DNA of 64,000 nucleotides from Gemmobacter denitrificans (GCF_036964905.1 NZ_JBALHR010000003.1:310001-374000); one strand, 5' to 3'. Shown: positions 25,467 to 35,169, numbered from the stretch's first letter. A program made the numbers and translations. The notes: a model not told the origin generated them from the sequence alone.

Positions 25467-25934
25467 ATGCAGGACGATGCCGCCATCATCGCGCGGGTGA
25501 ATGAAATCATCATCGCGCATCACGGGATGGAAGGGCCGCTTCTGCCGATCCTTCATGCCATTCAGGCCGATTTCGGCCATGTGCCGCAGGCCGCGCTGCC
25601 GGTGATCGCGCAGCACCTGTCGCTGTCCAAGGCCGAGGTGCATGGCGTGATGAGCTTTTATCACGACTTCCGCGAACAGCCCGCAGGCAAGCATGTGGTC
25701 AAGCTGTGCCGGGCCGAATCGTGCCAGTCCATGGGCGCGGATCGGGTGGCCGCCCATGCGCAGCACCGTCTGGGGATCGAATGGCACGAAACCACGCTGG
25801 ATGGGGCCGTGACGCTGGAACCGGTGTTCTGTCTGGGCCTGTGCGCCTGCGCGCCCGCCGCCATGGTCGATGGCCGTCTGGTGGGCCGGGTCGATGAGGC
25901 GCGGTTCGATGCCTTGCTGGAAGAGGTGCGCTGA
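25467..25934 (+). CDS. fdsG: NAD-dependent formate dehydrogenase gamma subunit
   Basis: A 155-residue NuoE-like subunit holding one [2Fe-2S] cluster, part of the soluble FdsGBAD complex that oxidises formate with NAD+. Cluster cysteines are seen in VKLCRAESCQSMG and EPVFCLGLCACAPAAMV. The N-terminal helical part PLLPILHAIQADFGHVP is typical of the family. The start at 25467 follows a GAGG at 25457-25460. The stop shares one base with the start of fdsB. Confidence 0.95.
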   Translation: MQDDAAIIARVNEIIIAHHGMEGPLLPILHAIQADFGHVPQAALPVIAQHLSLSKAEVHGVMSFYHDFREQPAGKHVVKLCRAESCQSMGADRVAAHAQHRLGIEWHETTLDGAVTLEPVFCLGLCACAPAAMVDGRLVGRVDEARFDALLEEVR

Positions 25935-27457
25935 TGCTGACGATCTATGTTCCCCGTGACGCAGCGGCCAAGGCGCTTGGTGCCGAAGAGGTGGTTGCCG
26001 CCATCCGCGCCGAGGCAGATCGCCGTGGTCAGGCGGTCACGATCATCCGCAACGGATCGCGCGGGATGGTCTGGCTGGAACCGCTGGTCGAAGTGGTGAC
26101 CGATCAGGGCCGCATGGCCTTTGGCCCCATGGTGCCAGGTGCAGTTGCGCAGATTTTCGACGGGGGTCCGCTGGCGCTTGGCCGGACGGAAGATCTGCCC
26201 TGGATGCGGGCGCAGACCCGGCTGACCTTTGCCCGTGTCGGCGTCATCGACCCGCTGTCGCTGGACGATTACAAGGCGCATCACGGGTTGAAGGGGCTGG
26301 AACGCGCGCTGTCGCTGTCGCAGGCCGAGATCGTGGCCGAGGTGACGGCATCGGGCTTGCGCGGGCGCGGTGGCGCGGGGTTCCCGACCGGCATCAAATG
26401 GAAAACCGTTTCCGACGCCAAGGCCGATCAGAAATACATCGTTTGCAACGCGGATGAGGGCGACAGCGCCACCTTTGCCGACCGGATGCTCATGGAGGGC
26501 GACCCCTTCACGCTGATCGAAGGCATGGCAATTGCGGGCATCGGCTGCGGCGCGACCAAGGGATATGTCTATATCCGGTCCGAATATCCCGATGCGATCG
26601 AAGTCATGTCTGCCGCCATCGCCATCGCCCGGCGCGAGGGCCTGTTGGGGGCCTCTATCCTTGGATCAGGCCGCGCCTTCGACATGGAGGTGCGCGTCGG
26701 AGCGGGCGCCTATGTTTGCGGTGAAGAAACCAGCCTGCTGAACAGCCTTGAAGGCAAGCGCGGCACGGTGCGCGCCAAGCCGCCGCTGCCCGCGCTGGAA
26801 GGTTTCATGGGCAAGCCGACGGTGGTGAACAATGTCATTTCGCTGGCATCTGTCCCGGTCATCTTTGAACGCGGGGCCCAGTTCTATGCCGATTTCGGGC
26901 TGGGCCGGTCGCGTGGCACCATTCCGCTGCAGATCGCGGGCAATGTGAAGCATGGCGGCTTGTACGAAATCGCCTTTGGCCTGACGCTGGGCGAGATCGT
27001 GGACAAGATTGCCGGTGGCACCGCCACGGGCCGCCCGGTCAAGGCGGTGCAGGTGGGCGGGCCGCTAGGGGCCTATTTCCCACGCGCGCTGTTCGATACG
27101 CCCTTTGGCTATGAGGATTTCGCGGGCAAGGGCGGGCTGATCGGCCATGCCGGTCTGACCGTGTTCGACGACAGCGCCGACATGCTGTCCATGGCGCGCT
27201 TTGCCATGGAGTTCTGCGCCATCGAATCCTGTGGCAAATGCACCCCCTGCCGCATCGGCGCCGTGCGCGGCATGGAAACCATCGATAGGATCGGCAAGGG
27301 CGATGCAAGTGCCGTGCCGCTGCTGACCGACCTGTGCGAGACGATGAAATCCGGCTCGCTCTGCGCGCTTGGGGGCTTCACGCCCTATCCCGTGATGTCT
27401 GCCCTGACCCATTTCCCCGACGACTTCGCCGCCAACGCCAAAGAGGCCGCCGAATGA
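25934..27457 (+). CDS. fdsB: NAD-dependent formate dehydrogenase beta subunit
   Basis: A 507-residue NuoF-like flavoprotein that carries FMN, the NAD+ site and one [4Fe-4S] cluster. An N-terminal thioredoxin-like region (about 1-110) precedes the FMN/NAD motif GLRGRGGAGFPTGIKWKTV, then VCNADEGDSATFADRML and GAYVCGEETSLLNSLEGKRG. Cluster cysteines are in CAIESCGKCTPCRIGA, with the last one further on near SGSLCALGG. It overlaps fdsG by one base and fdsA by 4 bp. Confidence 0.96.
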   Translation: MLTIYVPRDAAAKALGAEEVVAAIRAEADRRGQAVTIIRNGSRGMVWLEPLVEVVTDQGRMAFGPMVPGAVAQIFDGGPLALGRTEDLPWMRAQTRLTFARVGVIDPLSLDDYKAHHGLKGLERALSLSQAEIVAEVTASGLRGRGGAGFPTGIKWKTVSDAKADQKYIVCNADEGDSATFADRMLMEGDPFTLIEGMAIAGIGCGATKGYVYIRSEYPDAIEVMSAAIAIARREGLLGASILGSGRAFDMEVRVGAGAYVCGEETSLLNSLEGKRGTVRAKPPLPALEGFMGKPTVVNNVISLASVPVIFERGAQFYADFGLGRSRGTIPLQIAGNVKHGGLYEIAFGLTLGEIVDKIAGGTATGRPVKAVQVGGPLGAYFPRALFDTPFGYEDFAGKGGLIGHAGLTVFDDSADMLSMARFAMEFCAIESCGKCTPCRIGAVRGMETIDRIGKGDASAVPLLTDLCETMKSGSLCALGGFTPYPVMSALTHFPDDFAANAKEAAE

Positions 27458-30330
27458 AAGACTTCATCATCCCCGACCGCGATTTCGGCACGAAAGCCTC
27501 GAAATCGAAAACCATGGTGACGCTGACCATCGACGGGTTCGAGGTCACGGTGCCCGAGGGCACAAGCATCATGCGCGCCGCCGCCGAGATCGGCATTTCG
27601 GTGCCCAAGCTGTGTGCGACCGACAGTCTGGATGCCTTCGGGTCGTGCCGGCTCTGTCTGGTGGAAATCGAAGGGCGCAATGGTACCCCGGCCTCCTGCA
27701 CCACGCCGGTTGCCCCGGGCATCAAGGTGCAGACCCAGACCGGCAAGCTGAAACAGCTCCGCCGCGGGGTGATGGAGCTTTACATCTCGGACCATCCGCT
27801 GGATTGCCTGACCTGTGCGGCCAATGGCGATTGCGAATTGCAGGACATGGCCGGGGCCGTGGGCCTGCGCGATGTGCGCTACGACGCGGTGGACACCCAT
27901 TTTCGCGCCCGTAACACCAGCGGCGAGGCCAATCCGCAATGGTTGCCCAAAGACGACAGCAACCCCTATTTCAGCTATGATCCCAGCAAGTGCATTGTCT
28001 GCTCGCGCTGTGTGCGGGCCTGCGAAGAGGTTCAGGGCACCTTTGCGCTGACGATCGAAGGCCGGGGCTTTGACAGCCGGGTGTCATTCGGGGCGAAATC
28101 CGACAATGCGCTGGCATCGGATTGCGTGTCTTGCGGGGCCTGCGTGCAGGCCTGCCCGACCGCGACGCTGACCGAAAAGTCGGTGATCGACATCGGCACG
28201 CCCGATCGCAGCATCGTGACGACCTGCGCCTATTGCGGCGTGGGCTGCCAGTTCAAGGCCGAAATGCGCGGCGACGAACTGGTGCGCATGGTGCCCTACA
28301 AACATTCGAAATCGAACCGGGGCCATAGCTGCGTGAAGGGGCGCTTTGCCTATGGCTATGCGAGCCACAAGGACCGCATCCTGAATCCGATGATCCGTGA
28401 CACGATCAACGACCCATGGCGTGAAGTCAGCTGGGCCGAGGCGATGGAATTCGCGGCGAACCGGATGAAGGCCATTCAGGAGAAGTATGGCCGCCAGTCG
28501 GTCGGCGTGATCACTTCCAGCCGCTGCACCAATGAAGAAGCCTATCTGGTGCAAAAGCTGACCCGTGCGGTGTTTCGCAACAACAACACCGATACCTGCG
28601 CCCGTGTCTGCCATTCGCCCACCGGCTATGGTCTGGGCCAGACCTTCGGCACCTCGGCCGGTACGCAGGACTTCGACTCGGTCGAGGCGGCGGATGTCAT
28701 CATGGTGATCGGCGCCAACCCCCATGCCGGCCATCCGGTCTTTGCCAGCCGGATGAAGAAGCGGCTGCGGCAGGGTGCCAAGCTGATCGTCATCGACCCG
28801 CGCCGTACCGAAACGGTGGAAGGGCCACATTACCGCGCCATGCACCATCTGGCCCTGACGCCGGGAACGAACGTGGCTATCGTCTCCGCGCTGGCCCATG
28901 TCATCGTGACCGAAAAGCTGTACAACGAGGACTTCATCCGCAGCCGCTGCGATTGGGATGAATTCCAGGATTATGCCGAATTCATCAGCGATGCGAAGCA
29001 CAGCCCCGAGGCGGTGTCACTGCTGACCGGCGTTCCGGCCGAAGAAATCCGCGGTGCGGCCCGGCTTTATGCCACCGGCGGCAATGCGGCGATCTATTAC
29101 GGGCTGGGTGTGACCGAACACAGCCAAGGTTCGACCACCGTGATCGGCATCGCCAACCTTGCCATGCTGACCGGCAATATCGGTCGCCCCGGCGTGGGCG
29201 TGAACCCGCTGCGCGGCCAGAACAACGTGCAGGGCAGCTGCGACATGGGGTCATTCCCGCATGAATTGCCGGGCTATCGCCATGTGAAGAACGCCGACGT
29301 GCGCGCGATCTATGAACAGGCCTGGGGCGTGACCATCGACCCCGAACCCGGTCTGCGTATCCCCAACATGCTGGATGCGGCGGTCGAAGGCAGCTTCAAG
29401 GGCCTGTATTGCCAGGGTGAGGACATCCTGCAATCCGACCCCGATACCAAGCATGTTGCGGCGGGTCTGGCGGCGATGGAATGCGTGATCGTGCATGACC
29501 TGTTCCTGAACGAAACCGCGAACTATGCCCATGTCTTCTTCCCTGGATCGTCCTTCCTGGAAAAGGACGGCACCTTCACCAATGCAGAACGCCGCATCAA
29601 CATGGTGCGCAAGGTGATGGCACCGAAGCAGGGCTATGCCGATTGGGAAGTGACCCAGATGTTCGCCCGCGCCATGGGGGCCGACTGGACCTATACCCAC
29701 CCGTCACAGATCATGGCCGAAATTGCCATGACCACACCGAGCTTTGCCGGGGTCGATTACGAAAAGATCGAAACCATGGGATCGGTGCAGTGGCCCTGCA
29801 ACGAAAAGGCCCCCGAAGGCACGCCGCTGATGCATATCGACGGGTTCGTGCGCGGCAAGGGCAAGTTCATCCGCACCGAATATGTGGCAACCGATGAAAA
29901 GACCGGACCGCGCTTCCCGCTGCTGCTGACCACCGGGCGTATCCTGAGCCAGTATAACGTCGGCGCGCAGACACGGCGCACCGAAAACGTGGTCTGGCAC
30001 CCGGAAGACGTGCTGGAAATCCACCCGCATGATGCCGAAAACCGTGGCATCCACGAAGGGGATTGGGTCCGTCTGGCCAGCCGGTCGGGCGAGACCACGC
30101 TGCGCGCCACGATCACCGACAAGGTGTCGCCCGGTGTCGTCTATACCACCTTTCACCATCCGGTGACGCAGGCCAATGTCATCACCACCGATTTCTCGGA
30201 CTGGGCGACGAATTGCCCGGAATACAAGGTGACAGCGGTGCAGGTCAGCCCGTCGAACGGCCCGTCGGAATGGCAGGAAGAATATGCTGCGCAGGCCACG
30301 CTGTCGCGGCGGATCGCGGCGGCCGAATGA
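27454..30330 (+). CDS. fdsA: NAD-dependent formate dehydrogenase alpha subunit (molybdenum)
   Basis: A 958-residue catalytic subunit. The N-terminal NuoG-like part has a [2Fe-2S] domain (DAFGSCRLCLVEIEG), the His/Cys [4Fe-4S] motif HPLDCLTCAANGDCELQ, and two ferredoxin [4Fe-4S] sites (CIVCSRCVRACEEVQG, CVSCGACVQACPTA). The bis-MGD part begins with the cluster motif CAYCGVGCQF. The Mo ligand is Cys386 in ARVCHSPTGYG (cysteine, not selenocysteine), the same number and total length as R. capsulatus FdsA. It ends with the molydopterin-dinucleotide-binding domain (HPVTQANVITTDFSDWATNC). Intact. Confidence 0.97.
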   Translation: MKDFIIPDRDFGTKASKSKTMVTLTIDGFEVTVPEGTSIMRAAAEIGISVPKLCATDSLDAFGSCRLCLVEIEGRNGTPASCTTPVAPGIKVQTQTGKLKQLRRGVMELYISDHPLDCLTCAANGDCELQDMAGAVGLRDVRYDAVDTHFRARNTSGEANPQWLPKDDSNPYFSYDPSKCIVCSRCVRACEEVQGTFALTIEGRGFDSRVSFGAKSDNALASDCVSCGACVQACPTATLTEKSVIDIGTPDRSIVTTCAYCGVGCQFKAEMRGDELVRMVPYKHSKSNRGHSCVKGRFAYGYASHKDRILNPMIRDTINDPWREVSWAEAMEFAANRMKAIQEKYGRQSVGVITSSRCTNEEAYLVQKLTRAVFRNNNTDTCARVCHSPTGYGLGQTFGTSAGTQDFDSVEAADVIMVIGANPHAGHPVFASRMKKRLRQGAKLIVIDPRRTETVEGPHYRAMHHLALTPGTNVAIVSALAHVIVTEKLYNEDFIRSRCDWDEFQDYAEFISDAKHSPEAVSLLTGVPAEEIRGAARLYATGGNAAIYYGLGVTEHSQGSTTVIGIANLAMLTGNIGRPGVGVNPLRGQNNVQGSCDMGSFPHELPGYRHVKNADVRAIYEQAWGVTIDPEPGLRIPNMLDAAVEGSFKGLYCQGEDILQSDPDTKHVAAGLAAMECVIVHDLFLNETANYAHVFFPGSSFLEKDGTFTNAERRINMVRKVMAPKQGYADWEVTQMFARAMGADWTYTHPSQIMAEIAMTTPSFAGVDYEKIETMGSVQWPCNEKAPEGTPLMHIDGFVRGKGKFIRTEYVATDEKTGPRFPLLLTTGRILSQYNVGAQTRRTENVVWHPEDVLEIHPHDAENRGIHEGDWVRLASRSGETTLRATITDKVSPGVVYTTFHHPVTQANVITTDFSDWATNCPEYKVTAVQVSPSNGPSEWQEEYAAQATLSRRIAAAE

Positions 30331-31130
30331 TGGACAGCCACCGCCCGCTTCCGCGTCTGGCCTTCACGGCGGGGGCCTTGCGCCCCGGCAGCCGTGACCT
30401 GCCCGAGGAAGTGGCGGTGGCGCTGTCCTACAATGGATCGACCCATGCGGTGATGATGGCGACGCCGTCCGATCTGGAGGATTTTGCCAAAGGGTTCACC
30501 CTGACCGAGGGCATTGCCGCGCTGGACGAGATCGACAGCATCACCGCAGTCGAAACCCCGCGCGGCATTGATCTGCAGATATGGTTGGCCGATCCTGCCG
30601 CCGACCGGCAGGCCAAGCGGCGGCGTAGCATGGCCGGGCCGGTGGGTTGCGGGCTGTGCGGGATCGACAGCCTGGACGAGGCGATGCGCAGCCCGCGCCC
30701 GGTGCCCCGGTCGGATTTCGCCATGTCGCCTGCGCAGGTCATGGCGGCCATGGCCGATCTGGAGGCCCATCAACCGTTGCATGACATCACCCGCGCAGCC
30801 CATTGCGCGGCGCTTTGGGCCGATGGCGGTATCATTGCCGCGCGCGAGGATGTGGGCCGCCACAATGCGCTGGACAAGCTGATCGGCGCGACCGCGCCGC
30901 TGCATGCTGCGGCATTGGTGCTGACCTGCCGCACCTCGGTCGATATGGTGCAGAAGGCCTGCGCGGCGGGCTTTCCGGTGCTGATCGCCGTGTCTGCCCC
31001 GACCGCCGCTGCCGTTACCCTGGCCGATCAGGCGGGGCTGACCCTGATCGCGCTTGCCCGGCCTGACCGGTTCGAGATTTTCACCCATCCCCACCGCATT
31101 GCCCCCCAAGAGGCCGCCCATGTCGCATGA
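30327..31130 (+). CDS. fdhD: Formate dehydrogenase sulfur-carrier/insertase FdhD (FdsC)
   Basis: A 267-residue FdhD-family protein that transfers sulfur to the bis-MGD cofactor before its insertion into FdsA. The essential CxxC is in GPVGCGLCGIDSLDEA. The other family motifs are SDLEDFAKGFTLTEGI, DVGRHNALDKLIG and LTCRTSVDMVQKACAAG. In R. capsulatus the equivalent gene is called fdsC. It overlaps fdsA by 4 bp (ATGA) and fdsD by 11 bp, so the five genes are one translationally coupled unit. Confidence 0.95.
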   Translation: MMDSHRPLPRLAFTAGALRPGSRDLPEEVAVALSYNGSTHAVMMATPSDLEDFAKGFTLTEGIAALDEIDSITAVETPRGIDLQIWLADPAADRQAKRRRSMAGPVGCGLCGIDSLDEAMRSPRPVPRSDFAMSPAQVMAAMADLEAHQPLHDITRAAHCAALWADGGIIAAREDVGRHNALDKLIGATAPLHAAALVLTCRTSVDMVQKACAAGFPVLIAVSAPTAAAVTLADQAGLTLIALARPDRFEIFTHPHRIAPQEAAHVA

Positions 31131-31356
31131 CGCCAGCTGGCAGACCAAACTCATCACCATGGCCAACCAGATCGCCCGGTTCATGGAAAGCAAGCCCCAT
31201 GCCGAAGGCGTGGCCGGGCTGGCCAATCACATCAACGATTTCTGGGAGCCCCGGATGCGCCGCCAGCTGTTCGAGCTGATCGATGCAGGCGGGGCCGGAT
31301 TGCGCCCGCTTGTTCTGGATGCGGCTGGCCTGATCCGCCGCCCCGTTGCCGCTTGA
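31120..31356 (+). CDS. fdsD: Formate dehydrogenase delta subunit
   Basis: A 78-residue small subunit, needed in R. capsulatus for stable assembly of the FdsGBA complex. The visible features are TKLITMANQIARFMESKPHA, GVAGLANHINDFWEPRMRRQ and LFELIDAGGAGLRPLV, all typical of FdsD. It starts inside the 3' end of fdhD (11-bp overlap) and ends the operon; a hairpin follows 9 bp after the stop. Confidence 0.93.
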   Translation: MSHDASWQTKLITMANQIARFMESKPHAEGVAGLANHINDFWEPRMRRQLFELIDAGGAGLRPLVLDAAGLIRRPVAA

Positions 31357-31364
31357 TCTGATTG

Positions 31365-31388
31365 TGCGCCCGAGTGCCCCCGGGCGCA
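31365..31388. terminator. Hairpin after the fds operon
   Basis: TGCGCCCG (31365-31372) and CGGGCGCA (31381-31388) form an 8-bp stem with an 8-nt loop, placed 9 bp after fdsD and before the 3' end of the convergent Hsp70-like gene. No T-run follows. Confidence 0.5.
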
Positions 31389-31462
31389 AGCCATGTGTCT
31401 GGCCCGGCTGACGGCGGGCCGGTGGCTCCGGCCGGAAAATCTGGGCCAAGATGAAGGCGCGG

Positions 31463-32695
31463 TCAGCCGAAACGGCGGCGGGCATCCAGCGCAAGGCCCA
31501 GACCAACAGCGCCGAAATCATCTCCGCGATGTTGTTGCGCATCGGGCAGCATTCGGGTGACAAGGGTGCGCAGCGCGGGCAAGCGGCTGGAGCCACCGGT
31601 CAGGAAGACCGAGCCGACGGCATCGGCCTTCACGGCGCCTTGGGTCAGAACGCCGGAAATCAGCGCCTGCAGTCGGGCAAGCCCGGGGGCCAGAGCCGTT
31701 TCGAACCCGTCACGCCGGACCATCGGATTGGGGGCGCCGCAGAGCGGGCCCAGCATCAGCCGCGCGGCTTCGCTGCCCGACAGCGCGATCTTGACCCGTT
31801 CGACCTCAATCGCCAGAGCATGCCCGTTGCGCTCGGCCACCAGCCGGGCCAGCCGGTCCAGCAGATCAGGGCGGTCGATTTCATGGCGCAGGGCCTTGAG
31901 ATCGGATTCAACTTGCCGGGTGTAGAGCGCATTGATCCGGTGCCATGTGGCCAGATCAAGAAAGTAATGCCGGGGCATCGTGCCGGTGCCGCCCTTGGTC
32001 GCCGCACCAAACCCCAGATGCGGCATCGCTTCGGCCAGGCTGAGCGCGCGGTCGAAATCGGTGCCGCCCAGCCGGATCCCGTCATTGCCCAAGATATCGC
32101 CAGCGCGATCCGCGGCGCGGGCGCGTTCCGGCCCAAGACGGATCAGCGATACATCCGAGGTGCCGCCGCCAATATCAACGATCAGCACCAGTTCCTCATC
32201 CGTCAGCCCGGCTTCATGCGCCAGGCCGGCGGCAATGGGTTCATATTGGAACCCCACCTCGGCAAAACCCAGATCACGGGCCATGCCAGCCAGCACGGAT
32301 TCTGCCCGCGCATCGGCCTCGGGGTCATTGTCCACGAAATGCACCGGGCGGCCCATCACCACGGCGCGGGCTTCGGGCGCTGCGGCCCGCAGATGGGAAA
32401 GATATCGGCCCAGCACCTCGCGGAAGGTCACGCTACGGTTGCCGATCCGGGTGCGGTCTTCGATCAGGCCTGACCCCAGCGTGGATTTCAGCCCGCGCAT
32501 CAGGCGCCCCGCTTCATGGTCCAGATAGGCGGCGATGGCGGCCCGGCCGAAGATCGGTGGCTCATCCTCGGGCCAGAACACAGCGGATGGCAGGGTGTTT
32601 TCATCCCCTTCCAGCGTGATCAGTCGTGCGCCCTGGGCATCGGCGATGCCAAGGGTGGAGTTCGAGGTGCCGAAATCGATCCCGCAACTGTGCAT
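31463..32695 (-). CDS. Hsp70-family (YegD-like) ATPase
   Basis: A 410-residue actin/Hsp70-fold protein lacking the DnaK substrate-binding domain, as in E. coli YegD. The phosphate-1 loop is GIDFGTSNSTLGIAD, phosphate-2 is LVLIVDIGGGTSDVSLI, and the adenosine motif is VFLTGGSSRLPALRTLV. The start at 32695 (MHSCGIDFG) is placed by homology; longer in-frame extensions are not conserved in type. The role is uncertain: a chaperone-like ATPase without a known client. Confidence 0.88.
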   Translation of the reverse strand: MHSCGIDFGTSNSTLGIADAQGARLITLEGDENTLPSAVFWPEDEPPIFGRAAIAAYLDHEAGRLMRGLKSTLGSGLIEDRTRIGNRSVTFREVLGRYLSHLRAAAPEARAVVMGRPVHFVDNDPEADARAESVLAGMARDLGFAEVGFQYEPIAAGLAHEAGLTDEELVLIVDIGGGTSDVSLIRLGPERARAADRAGDILGNDGIRLGGTDFDRALSLAEAMPHLGFGAATKGGTGTMPRHYFLDLATWHRINALYTRQVESDLKALRHEIDRPDLLDRLARLVAERNGHALAIEVERVKIALSGSEAARLMLGPLCGAPNPMVRRDGFETALAPGLARLQALISGVLTQGAVKADAVGSVFLTGGSSRLPALRTLVTRMLPDAQQHRGDDFGAVGLGLALDARRRFG

Positions 32696-32825
32696 CCTGA
32701 TCCTCCGGGTGAAAGGCGGTTGACCTAGCGCGCGACGCCCGATGTGTAAAGCCATGCTTGCAGGCGGGCGCCATCCGCATATGACCCCCTTCCCCCCGCG
32801 CCAGCCATCCGCTACGACTTGGCGC

Positions 32826-33488
32826 ATGAGATGGACGCTGCCCAATATCCTGACGGTTCTGCGCCTGCTTGCCGCGCCCGGCGTTGCGGTGATGTTTCTG
32901 TATTTTCACCGGCCATGGGCGGACTGGTTCGCGCTCACGCTGTTCATCTGTGCTGCGATCACCGATTGGTTCGATGGCTATCTGGCGCGGCTGTGGAAGC
33001 AGGAATCTAAGTTCGGCGCCATGCTTGACCCGATTGCCGACAAGGCGATGGTGGTGATCGCCATCATGGTCATCACCGGCTATTCCGGCATGAACCCCTG
33101 GCTGATCCTGCCCGCGACGGTGATCCTGTTTCGCGAGGTTTTCGTTTCGGGTCTGCGCGAATTTCTGGGGGACAAGGCCGGGCTTCTGAAGGTCACCCGG
33201 CTGGCCAAGTGGAAGACGACCGCGCAAATGGTGGCGATTGCGGTGCTGTTTCTGGGCACCGGGCTTGAATATCTGGAGGGTATTGCCATGCAGGGCATGA
33301 CCCCCGAACAATATGCCGATGCGGTGGCCCAGGGGCTGGCCGATCCGATCCGCACCTGTGGCAAGCGCGATTGTGCGACCTTTGCCACCAATGCCGGGCT
33401 GGTCTTGATCTGGATCGCTGCGGCGCTGACCTTCCTGACTGGCTGGGATTACTTCCGCAAATCCCTGCCCTTCCTGAAGGATCACTAG
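32826..33488 (+). CDS. pgsA: CDP-diacylglycerol-glycerol-3-phosphate 3-phosphatidyltransferase
   Basis: A 220-residue membrane enzyme making phosphatidylglycerol phosphate. The CDP-alcohol phosphotransferase motif DG-x2-AR-x8-G-x3-D-x3-D is complete in DGYLARLWKQESKFGAMLD followed by PIAD. Four or five hydrophobic segments are visible. An insertion-like tract with two Cys (RTCGKRDCATFATN, about 182-195) precedes the last membrane helix. The start at 32826 (MRWTLPNILT) is the usual one. moaD follows after 1 bp; pgsA-moaD-moaE is a common alphaproteobacterial order. Confidence 0.95.
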   Translation: MRWTLPNILTVLRLLAAPGVAVMFLYFHRPWADWFALTLFICAAITDWFDGYLARLWKQESKFGAMLDPIADKAMVVIAIMVITGYSGMNPWLILPATVILFREVFVSGLREFLGDKAGLLKVTRLAKWKTTAQMVAIAVLFLGTGLEYLEGIAMQGMTPEQYADAVAQGLADPIRTCGKRDCATFATNAGLVLIWIAAALTFLTGWDYFRKSLPFLKDH

Positions 33489-33489
33489 A

Positions 33490-33738
33490 ATGATCGACGT
33501 GCTGTATTTTGCCTGGTTGCGGGAACGCGTTGGCGCCCCGCGCGAACAGCTGGAAACGCAGGCGGCAACCGTGGCCGATCTGGTGACCGAACTTGCCGCC
33601 CGGTCCGAAGGCCATGCGCTGGCCTTTGAGAACCTGCAGGGGTTGCGGGTGGCACTGGATCAGGAACTGGCCGATTTCGCAGCCCCCTTGGCTGGCGTGC
33701 GTGAAGTGGCCTTCTTCCCGCCGATGACCGGGGGCTGA
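33490..33738 (+). CDS. moaD: Molybdopterin synthase small subunit (sulfur carrier)
   Basis: An 82-residue beta-grasp protein ending in the obligatory C-terminal Gly-Gly (FFPPMTGG), which carries the thiocarboxylate used for molybdopterin synthesis. The fold is seen from DVLYFAWLRERVGAPREQLE onward. It is placed 1 bp after pgsA and 3 bp before moaE. Its product feeds the molybdenum cofactor required by the formate dehydrogenase encoded 2-8 kb upstream. Confidence 0.93.
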   Translation: MIDVLYFAWLRERVGAPREQLETQAATVADLVTELAARSEGHALAFENLQGLRVALDQELADFAAPLAGVREVAFFPPMTGG

Positions 33739-33741
33739 GCC

Positions 33742-34182
33742 ATGCGCTTGCAGGTTCAGAGCGGGGCCTTTGACACCGGAGCCGAGACCAACCGCTTTCT
33801 GGCCGGTCTTGCGCATGCGGGTGCAGCCGTAACCTTCACCGGGTTGGTGCGGGACAATGGGGGCGATCTGTCGGCGATGGAGATCGAACATTACCCCGGC
33901 ATGACCGAACGCGCCATCACTACAATGATGGAAGAGGCCCGTGCCCGCTGGGGGCTGGAGGATGTGCTGGTCATCCACCGCCATGGCAGGCTGGCGGCGC
34001 AAGAGCCGATCATGATGGTGGCCACTGCCGCACCCCACAGGGCCGATGCTTTTGCCGCAGCCGAATTCCTGATGGATTATCTGAAATCCCGCGCCCCGTT
34101 CTGGAAGAAGGAAATCGGTTCTTCGGGGGCTGCATGGGTGGCGGCCAAGGAAAGTGACGAGGATGCGCTGAAGCGCTGGTAG
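33742..34182 (+). CDS. moaE: Molybdopterin synthase large (catalytic) subunit
   Basis: A 146-residue catalytic subunit that inserts two sulfurs into cyclic pyranopterin monophosphate. Conserved features include GAAVTFTGLVRDNG, the segment MEIEHYPGMTERAI, VIHRHGRLAAQEPIMMVATA, and the active-site lysine region LKSRAPFWKKE near the C-terminus. The start at 33742 follows the moaD stop by 3 bp. Intact and in the usual partner position. Confidence 0.94.
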   Translation: MRLQVQSGAFDTGAETNRFLAGLAHAGAAVTFTGLVRDNGGDLSAMEIEHYPGMTERAITTMMEEARARWGLEDVLVIHRHGRLAAQEPIMMVATAAPHRADAFAAAEFLMDYLKSRAPFWKKEIGSSGAAWVAAKESDEDALKRW

Positions 34183-34212
34183 GTTGCCGGTCGGGCACGC
34201 AGCCTCGGGCGA

Positions 34213-35169
34213 TCAGTCTGGAAAGCGCAGATCGAAGCTTGCCCCGGGGCCATCGGGCAGCAAGCTGATCTCGCCCCCATGGGCCTGCATCACATTGCGC
34301 GCGATGGTCAGGCCCATGCCAGTGCCCCCCGTATCGCGGGCGGTGGTGAAGAAGGGCGCAAAGATGCGGTCGCGGTTGCCAGGTGAAACGCCGGGACCAT
34401 CATCCGTCACCACCAACCGCCCCGGCGTTGCTGTCAGGCGCACCGTGCCGGCCCCGTGGCGGGCGGCATTGCCCAAAAGCTGATCCAGCACCACCCGTAG
34501 CCCTGCAGCGGATAAAGGCAATGCAACAGTGCCCCCCGCGATCTGCAGCGCCAGCCCCGGATGGGCGGCGCGCAGGGCAGGGGCCATGCTGTCCAGATCG
34601 GTCTGACCCTGAAATGCGGGTTCACGCGCGGCGGCCACGGCGCGCAAGGCGGCCAGTTGGGCCTGCATCTGCCGGTTCGCCCCGCTGATCTGGTCCAGCA
34701 GTCGCCGGTCTTCCGGGGCCAGATCGCCTTCGGCCAGCAATTCGGCTGCGGCGGCAATGGCGCTGACCGGGGTTTTCAGCTCATGCGTGACATGATCGGT
34801 AAAGCTGCGGATCGTGGCTTCGCGGTTCTGCAGCACGCGGCCCATGTCCAGCACGCTTGCCCCAAGGGCGCGCAGTTCCTGGGTGCCGTAATGGTCCAGC
34901 GGGGCAGGGGGCGCGCCATGGCGGATGGCGCGAGCTGCTTGTGCAAGGGCGGTGATCGGACGCAAGAGCAGCCGGGCCAGCAACAGCGCCAGCACCAGCG
35001 TGGCCAGCGCAATTCCGGCCCCAAGCAGTAGCGCTGCGCGGCGAAAGCCGATCTCTGGGCCCAGATAGCGCAGGGCTACCAGCCCGGCATAAGAAAGCGC
35101 TAGTGTCACGGCCAGCGCGCCCCCCAGCACGAGCCAGAGTGGCGGGCGCCATTTGCCTGCCGCTGTCAT
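34213..35169 (-). CDS. Sensor histidine kinase with almost no extracytoplasmic domain
   Basis: A 318-residue kinase. Two transmembrane segments at about 11-33 and 45-68 are separated by only about a dozen residues, so there is no periplasmic sensor fold. A HAMP region follows, then the dimerisation box with His129 (SFTDHVTHELKTPVSAI), the N box LLGNAARHG, G1 DDGPGV and G2 GTGMGLTIA. The start at 35169 gives an ATGA overlap with the response regulator stop; another ATG is at 35175. The signal may be intramembrane or come from the DUF4173 protein encoded upstream (inference). Confidence 0.9.
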   Translation of the reverse strand: MTAAGKWRPPLWLVLGGALAVTLALSYAGLVALRYLGPEIGFRRAALLLGAGIALATLVLALLLARLLLRPITALAQAARAIRHGAPPAPLDHYGTQELRALGASVLDMGRVLQNREATIRSFTDHVTHELKTPVSAIAAAAELLAEGDLAPEDRRLLDQISGANRQMQAQLAALRAVAAAREPAFQGQTDLDSMAPALRAAHPGLALQIAGGTVALPLSAAGLRVVLDQLLGNAARHGAGTVRLTATPGRLVVTDDGPGVSPGNRDRIFAPFFTTARDTGGTGMGLTIARNVMQAHGGEISLLPDGPGASFDLRFPD